NCBI GenBank assembly: GCA_028872915.1
Contig: JAGWNY010000031.1
Span: 1-36,328, forward strand
DNA: 36,328 nt
Direction: 5' to 3'
Source of the DNA: Verrucomicrobiota bacterium
GTDB lineage: Bacteria; Verrucomicrobiota; Verrucomicrobiia; Limisphaerales; UBA11358
Part shown: one piece after another, positions 15,289 to 22,072 of the stretch
Numbering within the stretch: the first letter of the stretch is position 1
How the letters are laid out: every line of letters starts with the position of its first letter
The notes under the pieces: generated by a model
Seen by the model: only the letters and a program-made list of their open reading frames with translations
Databases searched by the model: none
What the model was told of the DNA's origin: nothing
Made by a program: the position numbers and the translations under genes

Positions 15289-17450
15289 GAATGAGGACCA
15301 GCCAATTGTTCCACCAGGGCCGCGAATTCTCCAAGATGCTTTTCCAGGTCGGTGACGGCATACGTCTCGGCGTCATGCAACAGCGCGTCTGCGTAGTTGG
15401 AAAGGGCGGGGCTATGCCAGCGTTCGCCGAGCTGGCGCAAGCTTTGGGCAAAAGCGCGCGTTTCCTTGATGGCCACGCAGTCGCATATTGTCGGCCACGG
15501 ATCGGCCACCAGTCGGCGCAACTCGGAAATCAATTCGGCCGGGGCAGGCGCGAATGCAGCGGGCGCCACGGCGCCGTTGGCCCGTGAAGCTGCGGCGCCG
15601 TTGGCGGCGCGGCGCGGCAGAAATTCGGACAATTCATCGAACAACTGGCGCCGGGTAAACGGTTTTTGCACGTAACCGCTGAACCGTTCTTTGAGCAGTT
15701 TAACCGCGCCAGGCAGAGTGGACGCCGTGACCGCAATCCCCGGCACCCTTTCCAAACCCGGTATTTTCCGGATTTGGGCCAGCGTTTCAAAGCCGTCCAT
15801 GCCCGGCATGCGGACGTCCAGCAGCACAACGTCCGGCGGCGTCTCCCGCGCGCGGCTCACGGCTTGGTCTCCGCTTAAGGCAAAAATGGTGCGATGACCC
15901 GAACCGGCGAAAATGCCCGCCATCAGGTCGCAATTGGTCTTGTTATCGTCCACCACCAGCAAGGTGGCCGGCTGCAAGGCGTCGAAGTCCACGTCACCAT
16001 TGGCGGACGCCCGATCCGAGACCGGCAGCCGCACCGAAATGGGAATGTTCGGAAAACGCAAACGAAACGCCGAACCCTGCGCGATGGCGCTGGTGACGGT
16101 CACGGTTCCGCCCATGGCTTCGGTGAGCCGTTTGACAATCGCCAGGCCCAGGCCCGTGCCTTGCTTTTCCTTGTCAAGGTGCGCGCCAGCCTGGACAAAG
16201 GGCTTGAAAATGTCCTGCAGCTTGTCGGCGGGGATGCCCACACCGGTATCGAGAACTTCAACGGTCAGGGTGGCATGGTTCCCTTCCGGATCGTTTTCCG
16301 CCGACACCCGCACGTCCACCCCGCCCTGGTCGGTGAACTTGATCGCGTTGCCAATCAAGTTCACGAGCACCTGCCGCAGCCGTATCCGGTCCAACAGCAG
16401 CGCCCGCGGAACGTCGGCGGCGACGTGACAATCGAGCTTGAGGTTCTTTTTGGCGGCCGGCTCGGCAAAAACCGCGCGGGTGAAATCGCACATTTCACGC
16501 GGGTCGGCGGGTTCCCGCCGCAGTTCCAGCGCCCCGGATTCGATCTTGGACATGTCAAGAATATCATTGATGAGCTGAACCAGGGACGACGCGCTCGTGC
16601 GGATGGATTGCGCGTAACGCTTGTGCCGTCCTTCGGCCAGTTCCACCTGCAGCAATTCGCTGAAGCCCAGAATCGCGTTCATGGGTGTGCGAATTTCGTG
16701 GCTCATGTTGGCCAGTAACGCCGTTTTTTGCTCGCTGTTGTGCTCTGCGCGCAATTTTGCCTCCATCAACTCGCGTTCCTTTTGTTCATGGCGGAAGGCG
16801 AGGTTGGCCATCCACACCGCCAGCAGTCCCGCCCCCAACGCGAACGCGCCCGCCACGATGCTTGCCAAATGTGCCCGAACGACGTGGTTTCTAATGCCTC
16901 TTCCAATGGCGTCCTGGCGGGCGGTGGAAATTTTGTCCAGAAGCCCAAGCTGGTTTTGCATCTGGCCCATCAGGTTCCGCAATTTATCGGTGGCAACCAT
17001 CGCAATAGCCTTGTTTTGGCTCAGGCCCCGTGTCGTTACCACTTCCTGATGCCAGCTTATGGCGGCCTCGGCCTCGGCCTGCAATTTCGTCACGCCATCG
17101 AGGAGCGCGGGCCGGTCATGCACCAGCAGAATCAGGCTGGCAAATTCCGGCGGCAGGTTGGTGAGGGCGTTGTTGAACGGCGCCAGAAAATTCGTGTCAC
17201 CGGTGATCACGTAGCCGCGCTCCCCGGTGTCCAGTTCCAGCAAGGAAGCGGTGATTTGATTCAATTCGCGCCGGATTTCGGACAGTTGACGGCCTTGCTG
17301 CTCCCGCGCCATAAATTGCTCCCAGGAAACGACCGCGAGGATCGCGCTGCCGACGGATAGCGCCAGCCAGATTGTCACCACTGATTTGTAAATGTTTCCG
17401 GCTCTTCGCAACATAAAGCCTATTCTTTGCCGATAAATCCACGACTCCAC
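15285..17450 (-). CDS. CHASE3 hybrid sensor histidine kinase
   Basis: A 721-residue inner-membrane hybrid kinase. TM1 is at about 23-43. A periplasmic CHASE3 domain (about 50-190) contains the LLELDTGERGYVITGD signature. TM2 is at about 195-215. HisKA carries His251 (MSHEIRTPMN), followed by HATPase_c with N-box Asn365/Asn368, G1 DTGVGIP and G2 GTGLGL. A receiver follows with DD501-502, Asp545 and Lys596. The final 90 residues are helical and resemble the HPt-like tail of many hybrid kinases, but no phosphorylatable HxxKG motif is visible. A Met at codon 13 (17414) is an alternative start. It heads a four-gene operon and is the only member with a sensing domain, so it is the likely signal entry point. 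The CHASE3 ligand is unknown. Confidence 0.94.
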   Translation of the reverse strand: MESWIYRQRIGFMLRRAGNIYKSVVTIWLALSVGSAILAVVSWEQFMAREQQGRQLSEIRRELNQITASLLELDTGERGYVITGDTNFLAPFNNALTNLPPEFASLILLVHDRPALLDGVTKLQAEAEAAISWHQEVVTTRGLSQNKAIAMVATDKLRNLMGQMQNQLGLLDKISTARQDAIGRGIRNHVVRAHLASIVAGAFALGAGLLAVWMANLAFRHEQKERELMEAKLRAEHNSEQKTALLANMSHEIRTPMNAILGFSELLQVELAEGRHKRYAQSIRTSASSLVQLINDILDMSKIESGALELRREPADPREMCDFTRAVFAEPAAKKNLKLDCHVAADVPRALLLDRIRLRQVLVNLIGNAIKFTDQGGVDVRVSAENDPEGNHATLTVEVLDTGVGIPADKLQDIFKPFVQAGAHLDKEKQGTGLGLAIVKRLTEAMGGTVTVTSAIAQGSAFRLRFPNIPISVRLPVSDRASANGDVDFDALQPATLLVVDDNKTNCDLMAGIFAGSGHRTIFALSGDQAVSRARETPPDVVLLDVRMPGMDGFETLAQIRKIPGLERVPGIAVTASTLPGAVKLLKERFSGYVQKPFTRRQLFDELSEFLPRRAANGAAASRANGAVAPAAFAPAPAELISELRRLVADPWPTICDCVAIKETRAFAQSLRQLGERWHSPALSNYADALLHDAETYAVTDLEKHLGEFAALVEQLAGPHS

Positions 17451-17613
17451 CCGGCCCCGCGCCGTTCAAACGCGAAGCAGCCCGCGGCCTGCCGGTTAAA
17501 GACGCCAGAGACCGTTATCGTGTCTCCTGACGGATTTAAACGGCGCCTGAAACCGTCCGCCTTGTTCCGGCCTGTTTCGACCCTGGATTCCGGAATTTTT
17601 CCCATCCGGCTTT

Positions 17614-17907
17614 TCAGCGCCGGTTGGCCCGGACCATCGGCCAAAGGGACAATGCCGCCTTGGCCGTGTCAAAAAAGATTGCCAGCATGCTTCGTTCATC
17701 CCCGACACGCCTCCGGAACACCCGCCGCGCCACCGAAAACAATGCCGCGACCCTGGCCGCGGATGTGACCAGCGCACTGATGCGCCGCAGCGGCGTCACT
17801 GCTTCGCGCGCGTGACGCTGCCATGCCGCCAGATCGTGGAGCAGTTCCGTCCGGTTTAAATCGCTTTCAGCCACCAGTTGGAGCCGGGCGGCTTCCAGGC
17901 GGGCCAT
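17614..17907 (-). CDS. YqjK-like small protein
   Basis: A 97-residue basic protein with an N-terminal helix (MARLEAARLQLVAESDLNRTE) and a central segment rich in Ala, Val and Arg. Its start overlaps the stop of the YqjE-like gene as TAATG. The order lmo0937-type, YqjE-like, then this gene matches the yqjD-yqjE-yqjK arrangement of small inner-membrane stress proteins. The YqjK assignment rests on position and general composition rather than a firm motif. An ATG seven codons earlier is possible but would extend into the upstream gene. Confidence 0.7.
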   Translation of the reverse strand: MARLEAARLQLVAESDLNRTELLHDLAAWQRHAREAVTPLRRISALVTSAARVAALFSVARRVFRRRVGDERSMLAIFFDTAKAALSLWPMVRANRR

Positions 17908-18122
17908 TATGGTCCTTTTGCCAAGCAAGCAATGTCCTTTCTCAATTGTTCAATTGTCGAGGGCAGCGTTTCCCACGCCCGTTGCAGCCGTGTCAGGCGC
18001 GCGTAACAGACCACTGCGCCGACAATGTAAACTGCCATCAGACACAGCAACGCCACTATGGGGTAGTTGCCCCAGAACGCCACCATCACCACCATGGTCA
18101 ACGTGACTCCTGCCAGCAACAT
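17907..18122 (-). CDS. YqjE/phage-holin-superfamily-III-like membrane protein, N-terminally short
   Basis: The C-terminal 71 residues match the YqjE / holin-X family: a two-helix hairpin (LLAGVTLTMVVMVAFW, then IVALLCLMAVYIVGAVV) followed by a charged tail with TIEQLRKDIACL, the family ending. Family members usually carry a further 30-50-residue amphipathic N-terminus. Here the only good ATG is 18122, and the open frame upstream runs into the lmo0937 gene in a different frame, so the usual N-terminus looks lost. It sits 26 bp downstream of the lmo0937-type gene and is coupled to the YqjK-like gene. Confidence 0.7.
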   Translation of the reverse strand: MLLAGVTLTMVVMVAFWGNYPIVALLCLMAVYIVGAVVCYARLTRLQRAWETLPSTIEQLRKDIACLAKGP

Positions 18123-18148
18123 GCAAAGGCCGCCATTAGCCCTTTGAA

Positions 18149-18295
18149 TTAAAGCCGCCGTCCCTGTATCAGCCGCACCACAATCAATATCACCGCCAGA
18201 AGCAGGAGCAGATTGATGAACCCGCCCAACGTGTAGGACGACACCAAACCGAGCAGCCACGCGATGATCAGGATTAAGGCAAGGGTATTTAACAC
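18149..18295 (-). CDS. Lmo0937-family small membrane protein
   Basis: A 48-residue protein starting at GTG 18295 behind a strong Shine-Dalgarno (AGAGGAAG). Its sequence follows the lmo0937 family plan: first helix LALILIIAWLLGLVSSYTLGG, split as LALILIIAWLLG and LVSSYTLGG, then a second helix of Leu/Val and the terminal RLIQGRRL. These proteins are about 50 residues, have two TM helices and unknown function, and often occur next to stress-induced genes. A much longer overlapping ORF (to 19111) shares this frame, but its upstream part crosses a promoter-like gap and is not coding. Confidence 0.88.
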   Translation of the reverse strand: MLNTLALILIIAWLLGLVSSYTLGGFINLLLLLAVILIVVRLIQGRRL

Positions 18296-18408
18296 TTTCT
18301 TCCTCTCATCTCCTTTCCCCAAGCTTGTGCCATGCCGGAAAAAACGGCGTCCGCAGCCATTGGAAAGAAGCAAAATTCCGCCTCCGACAATGCCGGCAAA
18401 AATGCAGT

Positions 18409-18437
18409 TTGCATATTGCTTGGTTTGCATATTGCAA
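18409..18437. promoter_or_regulatory. Paired operator-like palindromes TTGCA-TAT-TGCAA
   Basis: Between the divergent lmo0937-type and CBM48-like genes, TTGCATATTGCAA (18425-18437) is a perfect 5-3-5 palindrome. TTGCATATTGCTT (18409-18421) is a second copy with two mismatches in the right arm. The centres are 16 bp apart, within a 13-bp direct repeat GTTTGCATATTGC. This suits a dimeric repressor or activator controlling both directions. The protein that binds it is unknown. Confidence 0.5.
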
Positions 18438-18547
18438 GGAAGCGTGGCAAACATCTTCGCAGGCACAAAGAACGGCATGGAACGGGTGACGTTTGAACCC
18501 GGCACGACACTTGCGGGGATGTTCAAGGAAGAAAACAAGAAGGCAGG

Positions 18548-19099
18548 ATGAGGAACTGGAGGATAGAACGGGAGACGTATCCCGGCGAAAGGCGGGCAAC
18601 ACCGGCTGGTGCCGCAACGATTGGCATTCAATTCATTTCGGTTTGGCCGATTGACGTTCGCATTTTTCGCAGCGAAGGCCCCGGCCAGCCGCTCAATGAG
18701 GCCGATGAGGCCCTTGCGCGGCTGGCCGGGCATGTGGGAAATTTTGCCCTGCCTGCGCGCCCGGTTCCGCCTTGCGGCCACACCCCGTTTATCACCTGGA
18801 AAACAGACAGCGTCTGCCGCATTCGCGCCAATCCGCTGGCTGAATTCAAGGATGTCGAATTTCGCATGGACGCTCCCGCCGCCAAATCGGTCAAACTCGT
18901 GGCGGATTTTACGGATTGGGAGAAAAGTCCGCTGGACATGATCCGCAGTCACGACGGGGAATGGTTCACCATTGTGCCCTTGCTGCCGGGAAATTATGCC
19001 TATCGTTTTTTGGTGGATGGCCGGTGGTTTGACGATGCCCATTCGGAGCGGCGCGCCTCCGATTCCTTTGGCGGTTCCGACACGGTTCTGGATGTTTAG
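18548..19099 (+). CDS. CBM48/isoamylase-early-set-like glycan-binding protein
   Basis: A 183-residue protein. The C-terminal 85 residues (from about 98) are an isoamylase N-terminal / AMPK-type carbohydrate-binding fold: VEFRMDAPAAKSVKLVADFTDWEK, seen as VKLVADFTDW, then GEWFTIVPLLPGNYAYRFLVDGRWF and a terminal DTVLDV. The conserved DFTDW and YRFLVDG motifs are diagnostic. There is no catalytic domain. The N-terminal 95 residues are unassigned, so the true start could be further in. An AGG-rich stretch precedes the ATG at 18548. Free-standing members of this type occur in Verrucomicrobiota and Bacteroidota stress loci with unclear roles, possibly glycogen binding. Confidence 0.75.
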   Translation: MRNWRIERETYPGERRATPAGAATIGIQFISVWPIDVRIFRSEGPGQPLNEADEALARLAGHVGNFALPARPVPPCGHTPFITWKTDSVCRIRANPLAEFKDVEFRMDAPAAKSVKLVADFTDWEKSPLDMIRSHDGEWFTIVPLLPGNYAYRFLVDGRWFDDAHSERRASDSFGGSDTVLDV

Positions 19100-19119
19100 A
19101 TGGTTTAACAAGGGTTGCT

Positions 19120-19284
19120 GTGGCGCAAAAATTCATCCATCTGTCCGCCTGGATCGCGGGCCGTTCGGTGTCTGTCTGCATCGTCGTGCTGCTCATCATC
19201 GCCTGGGCGGTCACCGACCCGATCTTTCGGCTGCTCGATGATTGGCGCGCCGGACTGGAACAAAAGCCAAGAGGAAAATTATGA
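19120..19284 (+). CDS. N-terminal fragment of a low-affinity iron permease-like protein
   Basis: From GTG 19120 the frame encodes 54 residues. The first 40 (FIHLSAWIAGRSVSVCIVV, then LLIIAWAVTDPIF) match the first TM and flanks of the low-affinity Fe permease family, whose members continue with a SDTWQLxINTGTT motif and further helices. Here the match ends at LLDDWRAG and the frame stops 10 codons later. Its stop overlaps the DUF3185 start (ATGA), so it may still be translated and drive coupling. The likely reading is a truncated gene fused to its downstream neighbour. Confidence 0.6.
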   Translation: MAQKFIHLSAWIAGRSVSVCIVVLLIIAWAVTDPIFRLLDDWRAGLEQKPRGKL

Positions 19285-19487
19285 TCAAAGCCATTGGACT
19301 GGCCCTGCTGGCCGCGGGCATCGCGTTTCTCATATACGGTATTCAGGAGTCCCGTTCGTTCGACTCCTCCGTGTCGCGCGCTTTTACCGGAAATCCAACG
19401 AACCGGACCCTGTGGTTCACCGCCGGAGGCATTGGCGGCATCGTCCTGGGCGGGGCGCTGGCGCTGTTACCCTCGCGCAAGCGGTGA
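19281..19487 (+). CDS. DUF3185-family small membrane protein
   Basis: A 68-residue protein with two TM helices. The first (IGLALLAAGIAFLIYGI) is followed by the family signature SSVSRAFTGNPTNRTLWF and a glycine-rich second helix (TAGGIGGIVLGGALALL). It begins in an ATGA overlap with the preceding frame and is preceded by AGAGGAAA. The function is unknown. DUF3185 genes commonly sit among small envelope and stress proteins, as here. Confidence 0.85.
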   Translation: MIKAIGLALLAAGIAFLIYGIQESRSFDSSVSRAFTGNPTNRTLWFTAGGIGGIVLGGALALLPSRKR

Positions 19488-19784
19488 AGCGGATTGAACC
19501 CTGTGCGGAATGCAACAATGCAACGGTCATGGACAACCTTTTGCAAGCGGAACGAACGGCCGGCGCGGGCCGCCGGGACGGTCGAGACACCCGGCGGGCG
19601 TATTTTCGTTGGCATGGGGCAGGCTCGAAAGCCGGTTATGAAAAAATGGAATTATTATTTGACGGCAGCGGCAATGGCGGCGGTTTGCGCCGATCGCACC
19701 TCCGACTACGGAGTCGGGCGGGCGGGATTGCGGTTCAGCTTTTAAGGATGAATTTGAAAACACAAAACCAACCAAGGAATTAAA
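19488..19784. other. Intergenic region, nothing recognised
   Basis: About 300 bp between DUF3185 and the small lipoprotein. It holds short ORFs with no domain and a small hairpin (CCGACT-ACGG-AGTCGG, 19702-19717). A Shine-Dalgarno (AAGGA) at the right edge serves the next gene. Confidence 0.6.
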
Positions 19785-20039
19785 ATGAAAAAAACACTCC
19801 TACTGTTTGCCGCTGCCGGCTTGTTGGCCGGCTGCAAACAAAACAACGGCGGCAACACCGGCGGCTACGGCAGCCCCGCCACCGGAATGACCAATCCTCC
19901 GGCAATGACCAATACGAACAATGCCGGAACGGGCACGAACCAACCGCCCATGGGCGGCGGCACCAATGCCCGGGCGCCTGGCGTCCGGCAGCTTGCCGCA
20001 AACGTGGCGGATGCCGGAAATCTGGCGTCGGGAAATTGA
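19785..20039 (+). CDS. Small Asn/Gly/Thr-rich lipoprotein
   Basis: An 84-residue protein with a classic lipoprotein signal (MKKTLLLFAAAGLLAGC, Cys17). The mature part is low-complexity (repeated NTGG, TNPPAMTNTNN, GTGTNQPP), typical of surface spacer lipoproteins. A good Shine-Dalgarno (AAGGA, 7 nt) precedes the ATG. The C-terminal 20 residues (PGVRQLAANVADAGNLASGN) are less biased. There is no functional assignment. It is convergent with the RodZ-like gene. Confidence 0.75.
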   Translation: MKKTLLLFAAAGLLAGCKQNNGGNTGGYGSPATGMTNPPAMTNTNNAGTGTNQPPMGGGTNARAPGVRQLAANVADAGNLASGN

Positions 20040-20108
20040 CCGCGCGTGGGGAACCCGCTTTTCAGCGCGATCACGGGTAAAAATTGCGGCAAAACCTTTT
20101 GCCCGTGC

Positions 20109-20597
20109 CTACGGCCTGGGCAGGGGCAGCGTCTGATCGGAATCCGCCGATTGATACATTTCCGGGCGCAGATTAGGCGGCGCTTTTCCGTCATAGCGGT
20201 GCCGCAGCAGCGCGCGCGCAAACGCAAACAACAAAACCACCGCCAACACGCATACCGCCGCCGTCGTCACTCTCGCGTCCACCTTCGAAAGCCAGAACAT
20301 CAGGTGGTCCAGGCGCGATTTCGACTGCTCCACCAGGGGCGGCGGTTCGGAAAATTTTTCCGTTCCCTTCAACTCCGCCTCCAGCGCGGCCATCACCCGT
20401 GTTACTTCCATCTTGAGCGTCGTCGCGTAATTCTTTACCGAACCCCGAATGTAAATCGGCGCCGAAAACAAGTTGAAATTCCCCTCCTCCAGCGCGCGCA
20501 GGTGATCGGTGCGGATTTTGGTCAATTCCGCCGCGCGTTGAATGGAAAGCTTTTTCGCCTCGCGCGCGGCGCGCAATTGTTCGGCGACCGTTGGCAT
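20109..20597 (-). CDS. RodZ-like helix-turn-helix membrane protein
   Basis: A 162-residue protein starting at ATG 20597 (MPTVAEQLRAAREAKKL). Residues 4-70 are a HTH_25 domain as in the RodZ cytoplasmic part (IQRAAELTKIRTDHLRALEEGNF, split as RAAELTKI and RTDHLRALEEG, then IYIRGSVKNYA). A single TM lies at about 112-130. Only about 30 residues follow, so the large periplasmic DUF4115 domain of typical RodZ is absent. RodZ anchors MreB in the elongasome, and this short form may keep the MreB-binding HTH only. The frame is open further upstream, but that part is not family-like. Confidence 0.82.
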   Translation of the reverse strand: MPTVAEQLRAAREAKKLSIQRAAELTKIRTDHLRALEEGNFNLFSAPIYIRGSVKNYATTLKMEVTRVMAALEAELKGTEKFSEPPPLVEQSKSRLDHLMFWLSKVDARVTTAAVCVLAVVLLFAFARALLRHRYDGKAPPNLRPEMYQSADSDQTLPLPRP

Positions 20598-20763
20598 TGG
20601 GTCTCTATTTAGACCATTTGCGCCGCCAATGGCAACCCCCATTTGATTCGATCCATCCCGTTGTCGGGCCGCGTTTTCCTCCAGTCCGTCCGCGCGTTTG
20701 ATTCTGGAAGGCGCAAAATTCGATGGCTGGGGCAGTTGAAGAGCGACAAGCGATTGACGGCGC

Positions 20764-21045
20764 GGGCGGCGGCGCAAGCGCAACGCGCCGCCGCTCATCG
20801 GCGAGTGCCGTCACGGAAGGGACGAAGCGAAAGTTTATGCGAAGCTCTGCCGAATCGTCGGGGAATGGATTGAAATTCTAGAAACCGACGGACGCGAATT
20901 GCCCGGACCATTGAACGCAAAAAAATTCAGCGGCAAATTCGTCTTGCGCGTTCCGCCGGCGTTGCATCGGCGGCTTGCAGCCAAAGCCCTTGCCGCGGGC
21001 GAAAGTTTGAACAGCTTTTGTGCCGGGACATTGGCGAAGGCATGA
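20764..21045 (+). pseudogene. HicB-family antitoxin remnant without a start codon
   Basis: In the frame ending with TGA at 21043, residues read LIGECRHGRDEAKVYAKLC, RIVGEWIEILETDG, then KKFSGKFVLRVPPALHRRLA and AAGESLNSFCAGTLAKA. This is the C-terminal two thirds of a HicB protein: the end of the HicB fold plus an Arc/MetJ-type ribbon-helix-helix (GKFVLRVPPxLHRxLAxxA). No ATG, GTG or TTG occurs in frame before the match, and the frame has stops at 20737 and 20752, so the N-terminus is lost. No HicA partner was found beside it. It lies just ahead of two tRNA genes. Confidence 0.75.
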
Positions 21046-21176
21046 AGTTTTTTTTGCAGGCAAGAACGAACACAAAACCGATCCCTGAAACGCGCGAGGC
21101 GCGGAAGGGGGATTTTTTGCAAAACCCTGCTTTCACCTCCATTCCACCTGCACACGAAAATTCCCTTTATTTTCAC

Positions 21177-21251
21177 TGGCAGCGCGCACGGGAATCGAAC
21201 CCGTCTTTCAGCCTTGAGAGGGCCGTGTCCTGACCGATAGACGAGCGCGCC
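21177..21251 (-). tRNA. tRNA-Glu (CUC)
   Basis: Minus-strand cloverleaf: acceptor GGCGCGC/GCGCGCU (the first pair is G-U), D-arm GUC...GAC with UAUCGGUCAG, anticodon stem CGGCC/GGCUG with loop CUCUCAA (anticodon CUC), T-arm ACGGG-UUCGAUU-CCCGU, discriminator G. The 3' CCA is encoded, unlike in the tRNA-Leu of this window. Confidence 0.93.
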
Positions 21252-21287
21252 GTCCAAAAGCAAAAATCCCTTCCTCGCTGAAAAAAA

Positions 21288-21365
21288 TGGTCGGGGCGGT
21301 GAGATTTGAACTCACGACCTCTTGTACCCGAAACAAGCGCGCTAGCCAGGCTACGCTACGCCCCG
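21288..21365 (-). tRNA. tRNA-Pro (CGG)
   Basis: Minus-strand cloverleaf: acceptor CGGGGCG/CGCCCCG, D-arm AGCGUAGCCUGGCUAGCGCGCU, anticodon stem CUUGU/ACAAG with loop UUCGGGU (anticodon CGG), T-arm GUGAG-UUCAAAU-CUCAC, discriminator A. CCA is encoded and followed at once by a T-run (ATTTTTTT), which may help termination. It lies 36 bp upstream of tRNA-Glu in the same direction, so they are likely co-transcribed. Confidence 0.95.
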
Positions 21366-21472
21366 CCATCGAAGCGACAGTATGCCATCCCAATCCCCTG
21401 AAAATCAACCCCGCTTTTTTCCTTTTCGCCGCCGCCGGCGGCATCTACCATGCCCACGGCAATCGTCAGGAT

Positions 21473-21967
21473 ATGGAAATCATTTTCAACTGCCCGCATT
21501 GCGATCAGGAATTGTCCGTGGACGCCGAAGGCGCCGGTTCGCAAATTCCCTGTCCCACCTGCAACGAGGTCATCACGATTCCCGGCGAAGGCAGGCCGGC
21601 TCCCGCCGGCGGCCCTGCGCCGGCCGCCCTTCCCAGTCCCATTGCCGCATCCGCCGCCGCCAAAATCCAGCGCCATCTCAAAGTGCCCATGCACGCCGCG
21701 CCGCCAGAAAGCCTCATCAAAAAACCGGCGGTTCCGCTCGAAGCGGTCGCCAAGGGGGCGGACAAGCAAATTTGCGTGAAAACCATGCGCCATGATAAAT
21801 GCGTGGAATCGGGCAAGGATAAATTTGACGACATGGTCACGCAGGCCCTCCGCGAAATTGGCGAAGCCAACCTCGTCGCCATCCATCCCATCAGCTATGA
21901 ACATTCCGACGTGCAGACGCAGAAGATCATGAGCGATTATGGCCTGCTGATCATCTATCGCGGCTGA
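21473..21967 (+). CDS. Zinc-ribbon protein of unknown function
   Basis: A 164-residue protein starting at ATG 21473 (MEIIFNCPHCDQELS). Residues 7-29 form a zinc ribbon with CPHC and CPTC, in a context (IPCPTCNEVITIPG) common to many Verrucomicrobiota proteins. A Pro/Ala-rich linker (38-60) leads to a C-terminal domain (about 95-164) with VKTMRHDKCVESGKDKFDD and a terminal VQTQKIMSDYGLLIIYRG. That domain is reminiscent of small dodecin/DUF4177-like alpha-beta folds, but I could not assign it. ftsK follows 105 bp downstream. Confidence 0.78.
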   Translation: MEIIFNCPHCDQELSVDAEGAGSQIPCPTCNEVITIPGEGRPAPAGGPAPAALPSPIAASAAAKIQRHLKVPMHAAPPESLIKKPAVPLEAVAKGADKQICVKTMRHDKCVESGKDKFDDMVTQALREIGEANLVAIHPISYEHSDVQTQKIMSDYGLLIIYRG

Positions 21968-22072
21968 TCGCCCCTGCGGCTTTGCGCCAAACGCCGCGGC
22001 TCTCTGGCTTCCGTGCCGCGTTGCGCGATTTTCAACTTTGAACCCGCCGCTGCAAGTTGTTACGCTTCCTGC

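Noticed and set aside
18296-19111. Upstream extension of the lmo0937-type frame to 320 codons
   Set aside because: A GTG with a strong ribosome-binding site at 18295 gives the family length; the extension runs antisense to the CBM48-like gene and through the operator region.
19702-19717. Small hairpin as intrinsic terminator
   Set aside because: The stem is only 6 bp and no T-run follows.
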